Shown: piece by piece, positions 61,393-64,000 of the stretch
How the letters are laid out: every line of letters begins with the position of its first letter
Position numbering within the stretch: the first letter of the stretch is position 1
Origin: Methylobacterium oryzae
GTDB taxonomy: Bacteria; Pseudomonadota; Alphaproteobacteria; Rhizobiales; Beijerinckiaceae
Length of the DNA: 64,000 bases
Direction: 5' to 3'
Assembly: GCF_021398735.1 (NCBI RefSeq)
Contig: NZ_CP090349.1
Span: 372,001 to 436,000 of the forward strand
The notes under the pieces: generated by a model
Told to the model about the DNA's origin: nothing
The model's database searches: none
What the model saw: the letters and a program-made list of their open reading frames with translations, nothing else
Program-made: the position numbers and the translations under genes

Positions 61393-62664
61393 GTGCACGT
61401 CGTGATCCTGGCCGAGTTCGCGGCCGCCAGCGGCGGCGCCGAGAAGGTCGCGCTCGAATCGGCCCGCGGGCTCGCCGAGGCCGGCCTCGGCGTCACCTAC
61501 ATCCAGGCGATCCCGGGCCCCGTCGACCCGCTCCTCGACCATGCCGGCATCCGCCGGATCGACCTCGGCCTGCCCGACATCTGGTCGCTCGGTGCCGCGC
61601 GGGCCGCCGCCGCCGGGATCTGGCACGCGGCCGCCGCACGCCGGCTCGCCGACGCCCTCGCCGGCCTCGCCGCGCCGCCGGACTGCATCCACCTGCACCA
61701 GTGGACCCGGACCCTGTCGCCGGCGATCGTCCCGGTCCTGTCGGAGACCGGGGTGCCGCTGGTCGTCACGCTGCACGACTACGCCCTGGCCTGCCCGAAC
61801 GGCGTCTACTACCGCTTCGACCGGGCCGAGCCCTGCGGGCTCGCGCCCCTGTCGGCCGCCTGCCTGGCGGCGCCCTGCGACCCGCGCAGCCGGGTGCACA
61901 AGGCCGTGCGAGTCGCCCGCGCCGCGGCGCTGCGTCAGGTCGTCGGCCGGGCCAGCCGACGCCGCCCGCTCCACGTCGTCCATGTCTGCGATGCCAGCCG
62001 CCAGCGGCTCGGCGCCCTCCTGGGCGGCTACGCCCTAGCGCATCACAGGATCGACAATCCCGTCCGGCTCCCGGACGGGCCGGCGGCCGAGCCCGCCCGC
62101 GGCGACGCGATCGCCTATGTGGGGCGCCTCACCCGCGAGAAGGGCGCCGACCTCGTGGCCGACGCCGCCCGCGCCGCGGGGCTCCCGGCCCTGTTCATCG
62201 GCGCCGGGCCCCTGGAGGCGGAGCTGCGCGCCCGGGACGGCGTCGAGGTGATCGGCTGGCAGCGGCCCGAGGCGGTCTGGGCGACGCTCCGGGCCCGCGC
62301 CCGGGCGCTCGCCGCGCCCTCCCGCTGGTACGAGACCGGGCCGCTCACGGTCTACGAGGCGCTGGCGGCCGGCATTCCGGTCGTGGCTTCCGACCGCTCC
62401 GGCGCCGCTGAGAAGGTCCGGCACGGCCGGACCGGCTTCGTGGTCGCGCCGGAGATCGCGCCCCTCGCCGAGGCGTTCGCGGCGCTCCGGGACGACGCCC
62501 TGGCGGCCGCCCTCGGGGCCGAGGCGCGCCGCCTCTTCCGGGTGGCCCCGATGGGTCTGGCGGCTCACACAGCGGCGCTCCGCGCGCTCTACGCCGGCCT
62601 GGCCGAATCGGCGGCCGGTGCGATGCAGCATCCACCCGCGCTCGCCCTGGAGCAACGATCCTGA
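61393..62664 (+). CDS. Glycosyltransferase family 4-like protein, copy B
   Basis: 423 residues from a GTG at 61393 with an excellent GGGAGG seven bases upstream. The GT-B fold N-terminal domain starts VHVVILAEFAAASGGAEKVA, followed by HLHQWTRTLSP and TLHDYALACPNGVYYRF. The C-terminal domain has IAYVGRLTREKGADLVADA, APSRWYETGPLTVYEALAAG and RSGAAEKVRHGRTGFVV. The Cys pattern (CGLAPLSAACLAAPCDPRS) parallels copy A. The substrate is unknown. Together with copy A it probably acts in exopolysaccharide or lipopolysaccharide assembly, but no polymerase or flippase is encoded nearby. The region behind it is AT-rich and leads to the phasin gene. Confidence 0.9.
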   Translation: MHVVILAEFAAASGGAEKVALESARGLAEAGLGVTYIQAIPGPVDPLLDHAGIRRIDLGLPDIWSLGAARAAAAGIWHAAAARRLADALAGLAAPPDCIHLHQWTRTLSPAIVPVLSETGVPLVVTLHDYALACPNGVYYRFDRAEPCGLAPLSAACLAAPCDPRSRVHKAVRVARAAALRQVVGRASRRRPLHVVHVCDASRQRLGALLGGYALAHHRIDNPVRLPDGPAAEPARGDAIAYVGRLTREKGADLVADAARAAGLPALFIGAGPLEAELRARDGVEVIGWQRPEAVWATLRARARALAAPSRWYETGPLTVYEALAAGIPVVASDRSGAAEKVRHGRTGFVVAPEIAPLAEAFAALRDDALAAALGAEARRLFRVAPMGLAAHTAALRALYAGLAESAAGAMQHPPALALEQRS

Positions 62665-62906
62665 ATCCTCCGGTGTGCTTGGTATACCAGAAGAATTCAC
62701 GATCCGTTCGCGCCCCTCTGGACAGGGAGATAGTTTTTTGCCAATCGGGTTTCCGCGGGGATCAGCAATCTTAGCCGACTGAGTCAATGGTGTAGCTTGC
62801 TCGCAACCTGCTATCTGGCCCTGGCACCGGGTCGATGACTTCGTGACATCATCGGATCGGAACTTTATCGGGCCTCCGGATCCGTGAGTGCGCCCCGAAC
62901 CTGCAC

Positions 62907-62936
62907 TTGACTTCTTGTTGCAGTGCAACATATAGA
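62907..62936 (+). promoter_or_regulatory. Phasin promoter
   Basis: TTGACT (62907-62912), an 18-base spacer and TATAGA (62931-62936). The spacer contains the palindrome GTTGCAGTGCAAC, so a repressor there would block RNA polymerase. Transcription would start near 62943, about 52 bases before the phasin ATG. Confidence 0.7.
62917..62929. promoter_or_regulatory. PhaR-like operator GTTGCAGTGCAAC
   Basis: A perfect inverted repeat, GTTGCA-G-TGCAAC, with the core TGC-AGT-GCA at 62919-62927, lying between the -35 and -10 of the phasin promoter. PhaR represses phasin genes in Paracoccus and relatives by binding TGC-rich palindromes and leaves when it binds polyhydroxybutyrate. The identical core occurs upstream of zwf and of the 117-residue gene. 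Confidence 0.65.
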
Positions 62937-62994
62937 GGGGCGTCAACGCGGACGCATGCGGCGTCCCGCTCCAAGGATGATGCTGGAGACATCG

Positions 62995-63351
62995 ATGCAG
63001 ACCCCGAACTTCGAGATCCCGACCGAGATGCGCGACTTCGCCGACAAGAGCGTCGATCAGGCCCGGACCGCCGTCGGCACCATGATGGCGAACGCCGTGA
63101 AGGCCGCCGAGCAGGTCCAGGCCTCGGGCCAGACCTTCCAGTCGACCCTCAGCGCCGCGGTCGCGAAGGGGTTCGATCACGCGCAGGCCAACGCCAACGC
63201 GACCTTCGACTTCGCCCAGAAGCTGGTGCGCACGAAGGATCTCCGCGAGGCGTTCGAGCTCCAGTCCGAGTTCGTCCGCAGCCAGTTCGCCGCGCTCCAG
63301 GCCCAGGCCAAGGATTACGGCACCCTGGCGCAGAACGCCGCCGCCCGCTGA
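62995..63351 (+). CDS. Phasin (polyhydroxybutyrate granule-associated protein)
   Basis: 118 residues from the ATG at 62995 with GGAG six bases upstream. The Phasin_2 domain is helical throughout: NFEIPTEMRDFADKSVDQAR, AVGTMMANAVKAAEQVQASGQ, FDHAQANANATFDFAQKLV and REAFELQSEFVRSQFAALQ (each shortened). Phasins coat polyhydroxybutyrate granules and control their number and size. Length and the DFADKSVDQARTA opening match the PhaP/GAP11-type phasins of Methylobacterium. The promoter contains a PhaR-like operator. The biosynthetic genes phaC, phaA and phaB are not in this window. Confidence 0.93.
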   Translation: MQTPNFEIPTEMRDFADKSVDQARTAVGTMMANAVKAAEQVQASGQTFQSTLSAAVAKGFDHAQANANATFDFAQKLVRTKDLREAFELQSEFVRSQFAALQAQAKDYGTLAQNAAAR

Positions 63352-63544
63352 GGCCGGCCGCCCCGGTCCGCGATCGGGGCACGAAGACCGGGATCCGGCA
63401 GGGCCGTCCAGGCCCGCCGGATCCCCCGCTCTGACGCCCGGGCGTCACGGGCCCGGCGCCGACACCGCCGGCGAGCCGGCCGCGCACGACCTCCGGCCGC
63501 CGCTCCGTCGAGACGGGCCGACGCCGACAGGAGGAGATCGCGCG

Positions 63545-64000
63545 ATGGGAAAGCCGCGTCGACCGAGGAGCCGTCCCGCCGGGACGCCCCAGCCGTTGCA
63601 GGACGCGTCGGCCCCCCCCGAGATCCAGGCCGCAGCCGCCCCGATCGCGGCGGATGAACCCGATCAAGCGCCCGCTCCGGCGCCTGACCAATCGCCTGAC
63701 CACTTCGCCGAGGCCGTCCGGACCGGCGCCGAGACCGCGCCCGACGGCGCGGTGGACGTCCCGTCCGACCCGGTGGCCACAGCCGCCGCGACGACGTCCG
63801 AAGCCGAGTTCGAAGCCCGGTCCGAAGCCGAGTCCGGAACCGGGGCGGTGATCGACATCGCCCCCCGGCCGGTGCCGGGCGCGGGTCCGGGACTCGTCGC
63901 GGCCGCGAACCGAATCAGCTTCACCCCCGACCGCCTCGACGTCGTCGAGATCGGCTCGATCATCGCCCGCTACGTGCGCGGCGAGGGCGAGGCGGCCGTC
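63545..64000 (+). CDS. Hypothetical protein, N-terminal 152 residues, possibly phasin-like
   Basis: The gene starts at an ATG after AGGAGGAG and runs past the right edge of the window. The first 110 residues are low-complexity Ala/Pro/Asp/Glu sequence (MGKPRRPRSRPAGTPQ, then SEAEFEARSEAESGTG) with a likely disordered character. A more ordered part follows (LVAAANRISFTPDRLDVVEI, then ARYVRGEGEAAV). The position directly after a phasin suggests another granule-related or phasin-like protein with an extended N-terminus, but this cannot be confirmed without the rest. Codon usage matches the region. Confidence 0.7.
   Translation, partial: MGKPRRPRSRPAGTPQPLQDASAPPEIQAAAAPIAADEPDQAPAPAPDQSPDHFAEAVRTGAETAPDGAVDVPSDPVATAAATTSEAEFEARSEAESGTGAVIDIAPRPVPGAGPGLVAAANRISFTPDRLDVVEIGSIIARYVRGEGEAAV

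Larger units (their letters stand above)
62665..62994. other. AT-richer spacer upstream of the phasin gene
   Basis: 330 bases, distinctly less GC-rich than the window. It holds a ten-base palindrome, TGGTATACCA, at 62680-62689 (16 bases after the glycosyltransferase stop), a T-run AGTTTTTTGCC near 62733, and the phasin promoter with its operator at 62907-62936. No gene or RNA is visible. Confidence 0.6.

Noticed and set aside
63149..63703. 184-codon minus-strand frame over the phasin
   Set aside because: Antisense to the phasin and composed of Arg/Gly/Ser runs.

Overview
This window is about 64 kb of very GC-rich chromosomal DNA from an alphaproteobacterium, most likely Methylobacterium or a close relative in the Methylobacteriaceae. 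The evidence is a methylsuccinyl-CoA dehydrogenase of the ethylmalonyl-CoA pathway, a phasin with a PhaR-like operator, a MucR/Ros-family regulator, an NdvA-type glucan exporter, a CtrA-like box, an EcfG-like promoter and rhizobiales-type intergenic palindromes. It reads as ordinary chromosome. I see no phage, insertion sequence, CRISPR array, rRNA or tRNA, and every long gene matches its neighbours in base composition.

Layout. 0-3 kb: end of a minus-strand MoxR/DUF58/DUF4381/VWA operon. 3-10.5 kb: MgtC-like protein, a basic hypothetical protein, NlpC/P60 hydrolase, ispH, thrB, zwf and divergent dmeF. 10.5-20.3 kb: a minus-strand tripartite RND efflux operon (mdtA-mdtB-mdtC-oprM type), in which MdtC carries a roughly 110-residue Ala/Ser/Gly/Thr-rich insertion. 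20.6-29.8 kb: a small membrane protein with a structured leader, an aminotransferase, DUF4112, an orphan YejE permease, a MucR paralogue without its zinc cysteines, a GlcD-like oxidase, kdsD, a SHOCT protein and a nitroreductase. 30-32.7 kb: a divergent GSCFA/WcbI pair probably tied to surface polysaccharide, then a lone receiver. 33-40.7 kb: the envelope and housekeeping block pal-cpoB-tilS-ftsH-(TSUP)-glmM, with a heat-shock-like promoter for ftsH inside tilS. 41-43.4 kb: two outer-membrane barrel proteins and a small secreted protein. 43.4-55 kb: HNH endonuclease, DUF3772/MscS channel, a diguanylate cyclase overlapping it tail to tail, CAP lipoprotein, NdvA, YihY, EamA and a Rieske/AIF-type oxidoreductase. 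55-64 kb: mcd, a PAS/GGDEF/EAL protein, a 58-residue probable stress protein, an inverted pair of glycosyltransferases, a phasin and the start of another gene.

Themes. Envelope and surface functions dominate: efflux, Pal/CpoB, KdsD, GlmM, glucan export, barrels, glycosyltransferases and WcbI/GSCFA. The second theme is carbon storage and central carbon. An identical short palindrome (TGCAGTGCA or its complement) lies just upstream of zwf, of the phasin and of a basic hypothetical gene. This suggests a shared PhaR-type regulator linking NADPH supply and polyhydroxybutyrate granules. Intergenic spaces carry two families of long imperfect palindromes. One family has three copies here. The other has a single copy that overlaps the predicted start of the efflux outer-membrane factor.
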